20,024 bases of DNA from an uncultured Eubacteriales bacterium (GCA_900551355.1 URVR01000008.1:1-20024), one strand, 5' to 3'; numbered from the stretch's first letter, positions 1 through 7,205 are shown. The notes: a model not told the origin generated them from the sequence alone. Numbers and translations: made by a program.

Positions 1-49
1 ATCTACACTTATGCGATCGTCGGCAGCGTCAGATGTGTATAAGAGACAG
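1..49 (+). other. Nextera sequencing adapter (not genomic)
   Basis: Bases 1-8 match the end of the Illumina P5 arm, 9-16 (TTATGCGA) match a Nextera i5 index that I recall as S522, 17-30 match the read-1 arm, and 31-49 are the Tn5 mosaic end AGATGTGTATAAGAGACAG. Genomic DNA begins at 50. Any frame running into this block gains a false tail, such as the SYTHLTLPTIA end on the pnp frame. Confidence 0.98.
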
Positions 50-1145
50 GGGTATCCAGCGTGGCCACGCTCAGCACCTGGGTCTGGCCGCGGGTGAACA
101 GGCCGGAGCCGTGGACACGGGGCAGCACACCCACCTCGGCGTCCAGCGGACGGATCTCGTTCTTCTGGCGGCCATCCACGCGATGACCCTCCAGCAGCCA
201 TGCCTTCACGATCTTCTTCTGGAACTTGTAGGTGATCTCGTCCAGATACTGATCCATGTTGGGATAGTCCTCCAGGAACAGCTCGTGCCACTTCTCGATC
301 AGCTGGTTCCAGCGGGCCTCGCGGACGTTCTTGTCGTCGGTGTCCATGGCGGCCTTGGCGTCGTCCATGGTGGCGGCCACGATCTTGTCAAACAGCTCCT
401 GATCGAAGTCGGCGTGGGGGTAGTCAAACTTGGGCTTGCCGATCTCGCTGACCATCTGGTTGATGAGGGCGATCTGCTTCTGGTTCTCCTCATGGGCGGA
501 GCGGATGGCCTCGAACATCACGTCGTTGGGCACCTCGTTGGCGCCGGCCTCGATCATGACCACCTTCTTGCCGGTGGAGACCACGGTCACGTCCAGATCG
601 CTGACCTTACGCTGCTCGGCGTCGGGGTTAAAGACCAGCTTGCCGTCCACCAGACCCACCTTCAGGGCGGCCACAGGGCCGTTCCAGGGGATGTCGGAGA
701 TGGCCAGCGCGGCGGAGGTGCCGATGAGGGCGGCGATCTCCGGGGAGCAGTCGTGATCCACGGCCATGACGGTGCACATCACGGACACGTCGTTGCGGAA
801 ATCGTAGGGGAACAGGGGGCGGATGGGGCGGTCGATGACACGGCTGGTCAGGATGCCCTTCTCGCCGGGGCGGCCCTCGCGGCGGTTGAAGCTGCCGGGG
901 ATGCGGCCCACGGCGTACAGCTTCTCCTCAAAGTCCACGCTGAGAGGGAAGAAGTCGATGCCGTCCCGGGGACGGGGGGCGGCGGTGACGCAGCACAGCA
1001 CGCGGGTGTCGCCGTAGCCCACCATGACGGCGGCGTTGGCCAGCTCAGCCAGCTTGCCCACCTCCAGCGTGAGGGGACGGCCCGCCAGATCCATGGTGTA
1101 CTTGTGATAGTGGGGGAATTGGCGCTTGGTGATGATGGTCGACAT
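50..1145 (-). CDS. pnp: Polyribonucleotide nucleotidyltransferase (PNPase), N-terminal half, cut by contig end
   Basis: PNPase degrades RNA 3' to 5' by phosphorolysis and acts as a trimer in the cytoplasm. The 365 genuine residues contain the first RNase PH domain (about 14-145, with the family motif FNRREGRPGEKGILTSR followed by IDRPIRPLFP), the all-helical linker, and the start of the second RNase PH domain (RVDGRQKNEIRPLD and HGSGLFTRGQTQ). A full PNPase is about 700 residues, so the catalytic part of the second PH domain, KH and S1 domains are missing because the contig stops at base 50. This is not a biological truncation. The ATG at 1145-1143 is preceded by AGGAG (1157-1153) with a 7-base gap, which fixes the start. 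It lies downstream of rpsO on the same strand, the conserved rpsO-pnp order known from many bacteria. The spacer holds strong RNA structure that may control expression. Identification is very secure. Confidence 0.97.
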
Positions 1146-1192
1146 ATCATTTCTCCTTTTTTGTGAAATAGCATCCTGTGCCGCGACCCATC

Positions 1193-1255
1193 GCCGTTAG
1201 CACTTGAAAACACCCCGAAAACAGCGGTTTCGACGCATTTTCAACTGCTAATGGC
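1193..1255 (-). promoter_or_regulatory. Long imperfect inverted repeat in the rpsO-pnp spacer (possible pnp leader stem)
   Basis: Two 18-base arms, 1193-1210 and 1238-1255, are complementary at 16 of 18 positions. A small nested stem (CGAAA 1216-1220 with TTTCG 1228-1232) lies in the loop. In the rpsO-pnp transcript this would fold about 40 bases before the pnp ribosome site. In Escherichia coli a long stem in the same position is cut by RNase III and lets PNPase control its own message. The same role here is inference from position only. Confidence 0.6.
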
Positions 1256-1287
1256 TGGATGCGCACACGGCGCAGAATGTGAAAGAA

Positions 1288-1313
1288 GGGTGATGCGCGT
1301 GCGCACATCACCC
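1288..1313 (-). terminator. Hairpin after rpsO, possible partial terminator
   Basis: An 8-bp perfect stem (CATCACCC at 1306-1313 with GGGTGATG at 1288-1295) and a 10-base loop start 10 bases after the rpsO stop. On the transcribed minus strand it is followed by TTCTTTCA, a short and imperfect T tract. It could end part of the rpsO transcripts while allowing read-through to pnp, or protect the rpsO 3' end. Confidence 0.55.
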
Positions 1314-1322
1314 TGTTTCAAC

Positions 1323-1589
1323 TTACTTACGCAGACCCAGCTTGGCGATCAGGGCACGATAACGCTCGATGTCCTTCTTGGCCAGGTAGTCCAGCAGACG
1401 GCGGCGCTTACCGATCATCATCTGCATGCCGCGGCGGCTGTGGAAGTCATGGGGATGCACCTTCAGGTGCGCGGTCAGCTGGTTGATGCGCTCGGTGAGG
1501 ATCGCCACCTGCACCTCGGGGGAGCCGGTGTCGGTCTCGTGGGTACGGTTGGCCTCGATGATGGAGGTCTTCTGGTCTTTCAGCATCAT
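1323..1589 (-). CDS. rpsO: 30S ribosomal protein S15
   Basis: S15 binds 16S rRNA at the central-domain three-way junction and is a primary binder in 30S assembly. The 88-residue product has the family length and signatures: TGSPEVQVAILTERINQLT near residues 21-39, HPHDFHSRRGM, and the C-terminal KRRRLLDYL...RYRALIAKLGLR. The frame stays open to an ATG at 1610, but AGGTGG (1605-1600) lies inside that extension and sits 10 bases before the ATG at 1589, so 1589 is chosen. The next ATG at 1586 is also possible. It is the first gene of the rpsO-pnp unit, with its own promoter at 1699-1727 and a leader of about 100 bases that could carry the S15 autoregulatory structure known in other bacteria. Identification is very secure. 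Confidence 0.98.
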   Translation of the reverse strand: MMLKDQKTSIIEANRTHETDTGSPEVQVAILTERINQLTAHLKVHPHDFHSRRGMQMMIGKRRRLLDYLAKKDIERYRALIAKLGLRK

Positions 1590-1692
1590 GGTTGTGTTTC
1601 CACCTTTCATAAATTACGCCCGCATCCTGAGCCGTGGGAGAGATGGACCGCTCCGCGCAGCTAAGGCAAGGGGCAGCGACATAGTCGCGTAC
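1590..1692 (-). promoter_or_regulatory. rpsO 5' leader with hairpin; possible S15 autoregulatory region
   Basis: The leader between the predicted start of transcription and the rpsO ATG is about 100 bases and GC-rich. A clear hairpin GCGAC-TAT-GTCGC (1688-1676) lies near its 5' end, and several short complementary GC blocks follow. S15 represses its own mRNA through leader structures in several phyla, with little sequence conservation between them. I see structure here but no motif that proves S15 binding. Confidence 0.35.
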
Positions 1693-1698
1693 CTTGGT

Positions 1699-1727
1699 AT
1701 GTTACCATAAACCCACCCGTTTGTAAA
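1699..1727 (-). promoter_or_regulatory. rpsO promoter
   Basis: On the minus strand TTTACA (1727-1722, 5 of 6 to the -35 consensus), a 17-base spacer and TAACAT (1704-1699, 4 of 6 to the -10 consensus). It places the transcript start near 1692, ahead of the rpsO leader. Confidence 0.65.
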
Positions 1728-1740
1728 GCAGATTTTTTCA

Positions 1741-1757
1741 TTTGTTTACGTTTTGTT
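1741..1757 (+). repeat. TTTGTT-N5-TTTGTT direct repeat before the lipoprotein promoter
   Basis: TTTGTT occurs at 1741-1746 and 1752-1757, an 11-base period, ending one base before the -35 of the lipoprotein promoter. A related TTTGTA is at 1720-1725. This spacing is typical of OmpR-family response regulator sites, but the DNA here is AT-rich and the match may be chance. Confidence 0.3.
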
Positions 1758-1758
1758 C

Positions 1759-1787
1759 TTCACTTTTGGCCGGGAAGCTGGTATACT
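1759..1787 (+). promoter_or_regulatory. Promoter of the DUF4340 lipoprotein gene
   Basis: TTCACT (1759-1764, 4 of 6), 17-base spacer, TATACT (1782-1787, 5 of 6) with an extended TGG in front of the -10. The lipoprotein ATG follows at 1822. Confidence 0.65.
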
Positions 1788-1821
1788 GACGTGGTTCCTG
1801 CAAGAAAGGGGAGTTTTTCCG

Positions 1822-2742
1822 ATGAAACGACACACGCGCTTACTGGTGCTGCTGTTGGCAGCGCTTTTGACCGGCTGCGGCAGCAAGGCCCAGCAGCCCA
1901 AGGAGGCGGATGCCGCCGTGCAGACGGCTCTGCCGCCGGAGGGCATCACCGCCCTGACCCTGTCCGACGATGCCCAGGTGCTGCGCTTCCGCCGGGACGG
2001 CGACATCTGGTACTGGCAGGATGACGAGACGTTCCCGCTGGATCAGGCGTCCATGCCCGCCCTGCTGGAGGCGGCCGCCGCCATGACCGCCGCCCCGTCG
2101 GTGCCGGCGGGAGACGACCTGTCGGCCTACGGGCTGGACGACGCCAAGACCAGCCTGTCCGTCACGGCGGACGGCGAGACGCTGACCTTCACCCGGGGCG
2201 ACCAGGCCGCCTCCGGCGACTGGTACCTCCGCTGCACCGAGGACGGCACCGTGCGGACGGTATCCGACGACACCGTAAAGGTGTTCCAGCTGCTGGACGG
2301 CAGCATCTACGACATGGCCGTGCTGCCCACACTGCCCGCCATCACCATGGACACGCTGCACACCGCCGCCATCACAGGCGCCAGCGGCGTCCAGATCAAC
2401 CTCCGCGTGGTGGACGGCGTCCGGAAGGTGGGCAGCCGCGACGTGACGGCGGAGACGGCGGCCCTGATGGACGAGCTGTCCCAGCTGGCCGTCACCGCCT
2501 GCGTGGACTACGACCCCGCCGAGGGCGCCGCCGCCGTCTGCGGACTGGACGCACCGGAGGCGGTGCTGACCCTGACCTACGCCAACGCCGTGGGCACGGA
2601 GGAGACGCTGACCGTCACCGTGGGCCTGCCCATCGGGGACGGCGGCCGCTATATGACCCTCGGCGGCGACGCCACCATCTACCGCATGGAGGAGACGTCT
2701 CTGGTGCAGCTGCTGACGCTGGCGGAGACGGGGCTGAACTGA
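1822..2742 (+). CDS. DUF4340-type lipoprotein
   Basis: The 306-residue product begins with a lipoprotein signal peptide: basic MKRHTR, a leucine-rich stretch, and lipobox LLTGC with the lipidated cysteine at residue 19. It should be anchored outside the cytoplasmic membrane. The rest is a soluble, beta-rich domain with the pattern of DUF4340 (roughly residues 35-160: ITALTLSDDAQVLRF, GDIWYW, SAYGLDDAKTSLSV, GDWYLR, TVSDDTVKVFQLL). A second, similar half follows with ACVDYD, VCGLDAPEAVLTLTY and GRYMTLGGDATIYRM. The biochemical role of DUF4340 is not known; some members sit with ABC-type gliding or export genes. The start at 1822 is supported by AGGGGAG 8-9 bases upstream, not the upstream ATG at 1753, which would bury the signal peptide. 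It ends just before a terminator and precedes a two-component system, so it may be a target or accessory sensor of that system, which is inference. Confidence 0.85.
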   Translation: MKRHTRLLVLLLAALLTGCGSKAQQPKEADAAVQTALPPEGITALTLSDDAQVLRFRRDGDIWYWQDDETFPLDQASMPALLEAAAAMTAAPSVPAGDDLSAYGLDDAKTSLSVTADGETLTFTRGDQAASGDWYLRCTEDGTVRTVSDDTVKVFQLLDGSIYDMAVLPTLPAITMDTLHTAAITGASGVQINLRVVDGVRKVGSRDVTAETAALMDELSQLAVTACVDYDPAEGAAAVCGLDAPEAVLTLTYANAVGTEETLTVTVGLPIGDGGRYMTLGGDATIYRMEETSLVQLLTLAETGLN

Positions 2743-2745
2743 AAA

Positions 2746-2777
2746 CAAAAAGGTGCGTTGCAAAACGCACCTTTTTG
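2746..2777 (+). terminator. Terminator of the lipoprotein gene, symmetric
   Basis: A perfect 14-bp stem (2746-2759 with 2764-2777) closes a GCAA loop, with AAAAA on the left and TTTTT on the right, starting 3 bases after the lipoprotein stop. The symmetric A and T tracts would let it work in both directions. The promoter of the next operon overlaps it. Confidence 0.92.
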
Positions 2778-2786
2778 TGATATAAG
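2758..2786 (+). promoter_or_regulatory. Promoter of the two-component operon, overlapping the upstream terminator
   Basis: TTGCAA (2758-2763, 4 of 6) lies in the top of the terminator hairpin. After exactly 17 bases comes TATAAG (2781-2786, 5 of 6). The response regulator ATG at 2811 with AGGAGG at 2798-2803 follows, giving a leader of under 20 bases. There is no other room for a promoter between the hairpin and the gene. Confidence 0.55.
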
Positions 2787-2810
2787 AGGAGACGAAAAGG
2801 AGGGCTGCCC

Positions 2811-3491
2811 ATGCGCATACTCATCGTGGAGGACGAAAAGCGTCTGGCGGGCACGCTGGCGGAGCTGCTGCACCGCCGGGGCTACACCGTGGACGTCAGC
2901 TATGACGGCGTGTCCGGTCTGGACAACGCCCGCAGCGGCATCTACGATCTGGTGCTGCTGGACGCCATGCTGCCGGGGCTGGACGGCTTCTCGCTGCTGC
3001 AGCAGCTCCGCGCCGGCGGCGACACGGTGCCCGTGCTGATGCTGACGGCCCGCAGCGACCTCAGCGACCGGGTGCGGGGTCTGGACTGCGGCGCCGACTA
3101 CTACCTGACCAAGCCCTTTGAAACGGAGGAGCTGCTGGCCTGCATCCGCTCCCTGCTGCGGCGGGGCGGCGAGACGGCGGACAGCGGCGCCGTCTCCTTC
3201 GGCGACCTGCGCCTGGAGATGACCACGTTCCTCCTCTCCTGCGGCGACCGGTTCGTCCGCCTGAGCCGCCGGGAGTACGACCTCATGGAGCTGCTGATGA
3301 AAAACGGCAGCCAGATCGTATCCAAGGAGCAGCTGATACTGAAGGTATGGGGCTACGACTCCGCCGCCGAGGACAACAACGTGGAGGTGTACATCTCCTT
3401 CCTGCGGCGGAAGCTGACCCATCTGCACTCCCGTGTGCGCATCAGGACCCTGCGCATGGTGGGCTACTGTCTGGAGGAGGTGACGGCATGA
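2811..3491 (+). CDS. OmpR/PhoB-family response regulator
   Basis: DNA-binding response regulator of 226 residues, phosphorylated by the kinase encoded next. The receiver domain (1-115) has the acidic pair E7-D8, the phosphoacceptor D51 in LVLLDAMLPGLDG, T79 in LMLTARSD and K101 in LTKPF. The C-terminal winged helix (about 127-224) has FVRLSRREYDLMELL, VSKEQLILKVWG and NVEVYISFLRRKL, then a closing RIRTLRMVGYCL. These are full-length, intact family features. The start has AGGAGG 7 bases upstream. Its stop overlaps the kinase ATG by 4 bases (ATGA). OmpR-type regulators bind direct repeats with an 11-base period; one such repeat is at 17502-17521 and a weaker one at 1741-1757, but a link to this protein is only a guess. 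I cannot assign a specific regulon or gene name. Confidence 0.95.
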   Translation: MRILIVEDEKRLAGTLAELLHRRGYTVDVSYDGVSGLDNARSGIYDLVLLDAMLPGLDGFSLLQQLRAGGDTVPVLMLTARSDLSDRVRGLDCGADYYLTKPFETEELLACIRSLLRRGGETADSGAVSFGDLRLEMTTFLLSCGDRFVRLSRREYDLMELLMKNGSQIVSKEQLILKVWGYDSAAEDNNVEVYISFLRRKLTHLHSRVRIRTLRMVGYCLEEVTA

Positions 3492-4690
3492 TCCGCAGAC
3501 TGCGCTGGAAGGTCATCGGCCTGAATATGGGCATGGTGTTCTGCGTCCTGCTGGCGGTATTCGCCGCCGTGTACTTCTCCTCCCGGGCCGTCATCGCCCG
3601 CAGCGTCCAGCAGCAGCTGCAGCAGGTGCTCCAGACCGGCAGCGGCTACGACCTGTCCCAGCCGGGACAGGAGGGGGTGCCCTGCTTCGTGGCGGAGGTC
3701 TACGCCAGCGGCACCGTCCGTGTCTCCGGCAACAGCTACTACGACCTGACGGACAAGGCGGCGCTGGTGGATATCGTCACCGCCGCCCTTTCGGCGGACA
3801 GCGACGAGGGCGTGCTGGCGGAGCACCACCTGCGCTACCTGCGGCAGACGGGGCTGCTGTCCACCCGCATCGCCTTTACCGACAGTACGCTGGAGCAGGC
3901 CACCCTCCGCAGCCTGCTGACCGGCAGCCTGCTCATCGGCCTGGCGGCGCTGGCGGTGCTGTTCGCCTGCAGCTATGTGCTCAGCGGCGCGGTGACGCGC
4001 CCGGTGGACCGCGCGTGGCAGCAGCAGAAGCAGTTCCTGTCCGACGCCAGCCACGAGCTGAAAACGCCCCTGACGGTGATCCTGTCCTCGGCGGAGCTGC
4101 TGGAGCAGAGCGCCGCGCCGGAGCAGAAGCAGTATGTGGACAACGTCCGGGCCGAGTCCCGCCGCATGAAGCGTCTGGTGGAGGATATGCTCACCCTGTC
4201 CCGGGTGGATCGGGGCGGCGAACACCTGCCGGACACCACGGCGGACCTGTCGGACGCGGCGGCGGACGCCGCCCTCCGGTTCGAGCCGGTGGCCTACGAG
4301 GCGGGACACACCCTGTCCTACGACATCGCGCCGGGGCTGCTGGTGCGGGGTGACAGCGGCAAGCTGGAGCAGGCGGTGGCCGTCCTGCTGGACAACGCCA
4401 TCAAATACGCCGCCCCCGGCACGGAGGTGCGTCTGGACGCGGCGCGGCAGGGCAAAAACGCCTGCCTGTGGGTGGAGAACGAGGGCGACCCCATCCCCGC
4501 CGACAAGCTGCCCCACATCTTCGACCGCTTTTACCGGGCCGACGCCTCCCGCACCGACGGCGGCAGCTTCGGCCTGGGCCTGCCCATTGCCAGAGCCATC
4601 GTGGAGGCGCACCGGGGCACCCTCCGCTGCGACAGCGGCGGGCATACCACCCGCTTTACCATTACCCTCCCCTGCCGGCAGGGGAAATAG
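3488..4690 (+). CDS. Membrane sensor histidine kinase
   Basis: Sensor kinase of 400 residues, partner of the preceding regulator. There is a membrane segment at about 12-31 (MGMVFCVLLAVFAAVYF), an extracytoplasmic region of about 110 residues (33-140), and a second membrane segment at about 143-165. The dimerisation domain carries the phosphoacceptor H189 in FLSDASHELKTPL, the N box has N303 in LLDNAIKYA, and the ATP lid has FDRFYRADASRT and GLGL (362-365). The G1 position reads ENEGDPIP, a variant seen in this family rather than the classic DxGxG. There is no clear HAMP domain between the second membrane segment and the H box, which is only about 20 residues away. The frame is open to 3347, but the ATG at 3488 overlaps the regulator stop, and the upstream part translates a shadow frame of the regulator. 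The ligand is unknown. Confidence 0.94.
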   Translation: MIRRLRWKVIGLNMGMVFCVLLAVFAAVYFSSRAVIARSVQQQLQQVLQTGSGYDLSQPGQEGVPCFVAEVYASGTVRVSGNSYYDLTDKAALVDIVTAALSADSDEGVLAEHHLRYLRQTGLLSTRIAFTDSTLEQATLRSLLTGSLLIGLAALAVLFACSYVLSGAVTRPVDRAWQQQKQFLSDASHELKTPLTVILSSAELLEQSAAPEQKQYVDNVRAESRRMKRLVEDMLTLSRVDRGGEHLPDTTADLSDAAADAALRFEPVAYEAGHTLSYDIAPGLLVRGDSGKLEQAVAVLLDNAIKYAAPGTEVRLDAARQGKNACLWVENEGDPIPADKLPHIFDRFYRADASRTDGGSFGLGLPIARAIVEAHRGTLRCDSGGHTTRFTITLPCRQGK

Positions 4691-4702
4691 AGAGGCGATA
4701 CC

Positions 4703-6295
4703 ATGTTTGATACCATCATCCGCGGCGGCACGGTCATCGACGGTACCGGCCTCCCCGGCTTTACCGCCGACGTGGGCATCACCGCTGGGAAGATCGCGGC
4801 GGTGGGCGCGCTGTCCGCCGCCCCGGCATCCCGCGTCATCGACGCATCGGGCCGCGTGGTGACCCCCGGCTTCATCGACATCCACCGCCACGCCGATGCC
4901 GCGGCCTTCCGCCCCGGCTACGGAGAGCTGGAGCTGCGGCAGGGGCTGACCACCATCGTCAACGGCAACTGCGGCCTGTCCGCCGCCCCCTTCGGCGAGA
5001 CCCACGCCGCCGCCATCCGGGCCTATCTGCGGCCCATCACCGGCGACATCCCGGCGGCGCTGCCCTCCGCCTCCATGGCGGACTATCTGGCGGCGCTGCA
5101 CGATCTGCCCCTCCACACCGGCATGCTGGCGGGGGCAGGCATCCTCCGGGCGGACGCCGCCGGCTACGAGCTGGAGCGTCTGGAGGACGCCCACTACCGC
5201 GCCATCCACCGTGCCATGGAGCGGGCGCTGGCGGACGGCGCGCTGGGCGTGTCCCTGGGGCTGGGCTACGCGCCGGAGTGCTTTTACACCACGGCGGAGC
5301 TGATCCGGGCGCTGGAGCCTCTGCGGGGGCAGGGCATTCCCCTCACCGTCCACATGCGGCAGGAGGGCGCCGGGGTCTGCGGGGCCGTGGAGGAGATGCT
5401 CACCGTGGCCCGGGCGCTCCGCATCCCCCTGCACATCAGTCATCTGAAGGCCATGGGCCGGGACAGCTGGGGCAAAAAGGTCCCCCGCGCGCTGGACATG
5501 CTGACCCGGGCCCGGCAGGAGGGCATGGACGTCAGCTGCGACGTATACCCCTACACCGCCGGCTCCACCCAGCTGCTGCACATCCTGCCGCCGGAGTTTC
5601 TGGAGGGCGGCATGGACGCGGTGGTAAAACGTCTCCGTGACCCCGCCGCCCGGCGGGAGCTGGCACAGCGCATCGACACCGGCGACGGCTTTGACGACAT
5701 CGCCCGTCTGGCGGGCTGGGACGGCATCTACCTCACCAGCCTCCACTGTCCGGAGGATCACCCGTTTTTGGGCAAGAGCCTTGCCCAGATCGCGGCGCTG
5801 CTGGGACAGGATCCCCTCAACTGCTGCTGCGACCTGCTGGTACGGGAGGACTGCCAGATCACCATGATCGACTTCATGGCCTCGGAGGAGGACATCGCCG
5901 CCATTTTGCAAAGCGAGCTGTCCAACCTGATCTCCGATGCCACCTACCCCACGGAGGGCATGCCCCATCCCCGTGTCTACGGCACGTTCCCTCGCCTGAT
6001 CCGGCACTTTGTCATGGAAAAGCGGGTGCTCTCACTGGAGCAGGCAGTGCGGAAAATGACGGCGCTGCCCGCCAAAGCCCTGCGCCTGCGGGGCAAGGGC
6101 GTTCTGGCCGAGGGCATGGACGCGGATCTCTGCGTCTTTGACCCGGCGCAGCTCCGGGAGAACGGCGATTATCAGGATCCCTGCCGGATGGCGTCCGGGC
6201 TGGACGCCGTGCTGGTGGCGGGGGAACCGGCGGTCATACGCGATACATACACCGGCGTCCGCGCCGGCACAGTCATCAGGAGGGATACGCTATGA
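4703..6295 (+). CDS. N-acyl-D-amino-acid deacylase-like amidohydrolase (D-aminoacylase family)
   Basis: The 530-residue protein belongs to the amidohydrolase superfamily, closest in pattern to D-aminoacylases that hydrolyse N-acyl-D-amino acids. The N-terminal beta sandwich begins FDTIIRGGTVIDGTG. Metal-site residues fit the family: H61 and H63 in PGFIDIHRHAD, C90 in VNGNCGLSAAP, H217 in LTVHMRQEG, H247 and K249 in HISHLKAMG, D412 in LISDATYPTEG. The family-specific stretch GMPHPRVYGTFPR follows. The C-terminal strand region ends near GVRAGTVIRR. There is no signal peptide, so it is cytoplasmic. It starts 12 bases after the kinase stop, with AGAGG 7 bases before the ATG, and overlaps the next gene by 4 bases, so it is very likely co-transcribed with the two-component system. 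Substrate is not provable; N-acyl-D-amino acids or related D-amino-acid amides are the best guess, and dihydroorotase-like or D-glutamate deacylases are alternatives. Confidence 0.88.
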   Translation: MFDTIIRGGTVIDGTGLPGFTADVGITAGKIAAVGALSAAPASRVIDASGRVVTPGFIDIHRHADAAAFRPGYGELELRQGLTTIVNGNCGLSAAPFGETHAAAIRAYLRPITGDIPAALPSASMADYLAALHDLPLHTGMLAGAGILRADAAGYELERLEDAHYRAIHRAMERALADGALGVSLGLGYAPECFYTTAELIRALEPLRGQGIPLTVHMRQEGAGVCGAVEEMLTVARALRIPLHISHLKAMGRDSWGKKVPRALDMLTRARQEGMDVSCDVYPYTAGSTQLLHILPPEFLEGGMDAVVKRLRDPAARRELAQRIDTGDGFDDIARLAGWDGIYLTSLHCPEDHPFLGKSLAQIAALLGQDPLNCCCDLLVREDCQITMIDFMASEEDIAAILQSELSNLISDATYPTEGMPHPRVYGTFPRLIRHFVMEKRVLSLEQAVRKMTALPAKALRLRGKGVLAEGMDADLCVFDPAQLRENGDYQDPCRMASGLDAVLVAGEPAVIRDTYTGVRAGTVIRRDTL

Positions 6296-7065
6296 GAACA
6301 GATATGCTGCGGGAGCTGGAGCGCATTGTCCGCCTTGCCGGGGACATGGTGCGGGAGGCTCACGACATCGAGCAGGTCACCACGGAAAAGACCGGCGCCG
6401 CCGACCTCGTCACCAAGTATGACGTGGCGGTGCAGGGCTTTCTGAAGCGGGAGCTGCTGACGCTGCTGCCGGAGGCGGACTTCTTCGGCGAGGAGGGGGA
6501 GCACGCGGCCCTGACCCGCCCGTGGACGTTTATCGTGGACCCCATCGACGGTACCACCAACTTTGTCCGCCGCCTGCACTACAGCAACATCTCCGTGGCG
6601 CTGGCCCACGACGGGCAGGTAGCGTACGCCGTGGTCTACGACCCCTTTGCCGACCAGCTGTTCTCCGCGCAGAAGGACTGCGGCGCGTTCTGTAACGGCC
6701 TGCCCATCCATGTCAGCGACAAGGACATGGCCCACGCCGTGTTCCTCTGCGGCTCCACCATCTATGACCGCAGCCTGACGGAGCAGAACTTCTCCCTGCT
6801 GCGGCAGCTGTATGACCGGGGGCTGGACTACCGCCGCTTCGGCGCGGCGGCGCTGGATCTGTGTCAGGTGGCCGCCGGCCGGGTGGAGCTGTTCTACGAG
6901 TGCCGTCTGTCCCCCTGGGACTACGCCGCCGGCAGTCTCATCGTGGTCGAGGCCGGCGGCATCGTCACCGGCTTTGACGGAAAGCCCATGGATGTGCTGC
7001 GGCCCTCGTCGGTGTTCGCCGCCAACGCGAAATGCCATGGCGTGCTGCATGAGCTGACGCTGTAA
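6292..7065 (+). CDS. Inositol-1-monophosphatase family phosphatase
   Basis: Mg-dependent sugar/polyol phosphatase of 257 residues, full length for the family. All signature residues are present: E67-E68 in FFGEEGE, D83, D86 and T88 in VDPIDGTTNF, and D210 in SPWDYAAG. Family members hydrolyse inositol monophosphate, fructose-1,6-bisphosphate, histidinol phosphate or 3'-phosphoadenosine 5'-phosphate, so the substrate cannot be read from the motifs. The ATG overlaps the stop of the preceding amidohydrolase (ATGA) and is preceded by AGGAGG in the end of that gene. It is the last gene of the two-component operon and is followed directly by a strong terminator. Its presence with a D-aminoacylase-like enzyme and a sensor kinase does not match any operon I know. 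Confidence 0.93.
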   Translation: MRTDMLRELERIVRLAGDMVREAHDIEQVTTEKTGAADLVTKYDVAVQGFLKRELLTLLPEADFFGEEGEHAALTRPWTFIVDPIDGTTNFVRRLHYSNISVALAHDGQVAYAVVYDPFADQLFSAQKDCGAFCNGLPIHVSDKDMAHAVFLCGSTIYDRSLTEQNFSLLRQLYDRGLDYRRFGAAALDLCQVAAGRVELFYECRLSPWDYAAGSLIVVEAGGIVTGFDGKPMDVLRPSSVFAANAKCHGVLHELTL

Positions 7066-7071
7066 AGGATC

Positions 7072-7116
7072 AAAAAGAGGCGGGACGGCCCATTACGGGC
7101 CGTCCCGCCTCTTTTT
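7072..7116. terminator. Bidirectional terminator between convergent genes
   Basis: A perfect 20-bp stem (7072-7091 with 7097-7116) with a 5-base loop, AAAAA at one foot and TTTTT at the other. It starts 6 bases after the phosphatase stop and can also stop transcripts from the amidohydrolase gene arriving from the right. Confidence 0.95.
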
Positions 7117-7170
7117 ATTTCAGGAATGATCGCATGATGCACTTCATGGTGAAGCGTATCTGCTTCCAGG

Positions 7171-7200
7171 CGGAAATTGTTTTCGGAAATTCCGGAAATT
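7171..7200. repeat. Three copies of CGGAAATT between convergent genes
   Basis: CGGAAATT occurs at 7171-7178, 7184-7191 and 7193-7200, just downstream of the minus-strand amidohydrolase stop. GAAGC-N6-GCTTC (7151-7166) nearby can form a weak hairpin. No function is visible. The rest of the gap 7117-7205 holds no supportable gene. Confidence 0.6.
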
Positions 7201-7205
7201 CTTTT

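Noticed and set aside
33..1166. 377-codon plus-strand frame opposite pnp, starting MCIRDR
   Set aside because: The start is translated adapter, and the rest is a shadow of pnp.
1196..1252. CIRCE-like operator (TTAGCACT with later CTGCTAA) for HrcA
   Set aside because: The arms are about 30 bases apart instead of 9, the right arm has CTGCTAA instead of GTGCTAA, and no heat-shock gene follows. It is part of the larger inverted repeat.
3464..6007. 847-codon open frame on the minus strand opposite the kinase and D-aminoacylase genes
   Set aside because: It is a product of high GC with few stop codons. The plus-strand frames carry all conserved motifs and ribosome sites, and the antisense translation is low-complexity Gly/Ala/Arg/His/Gln.
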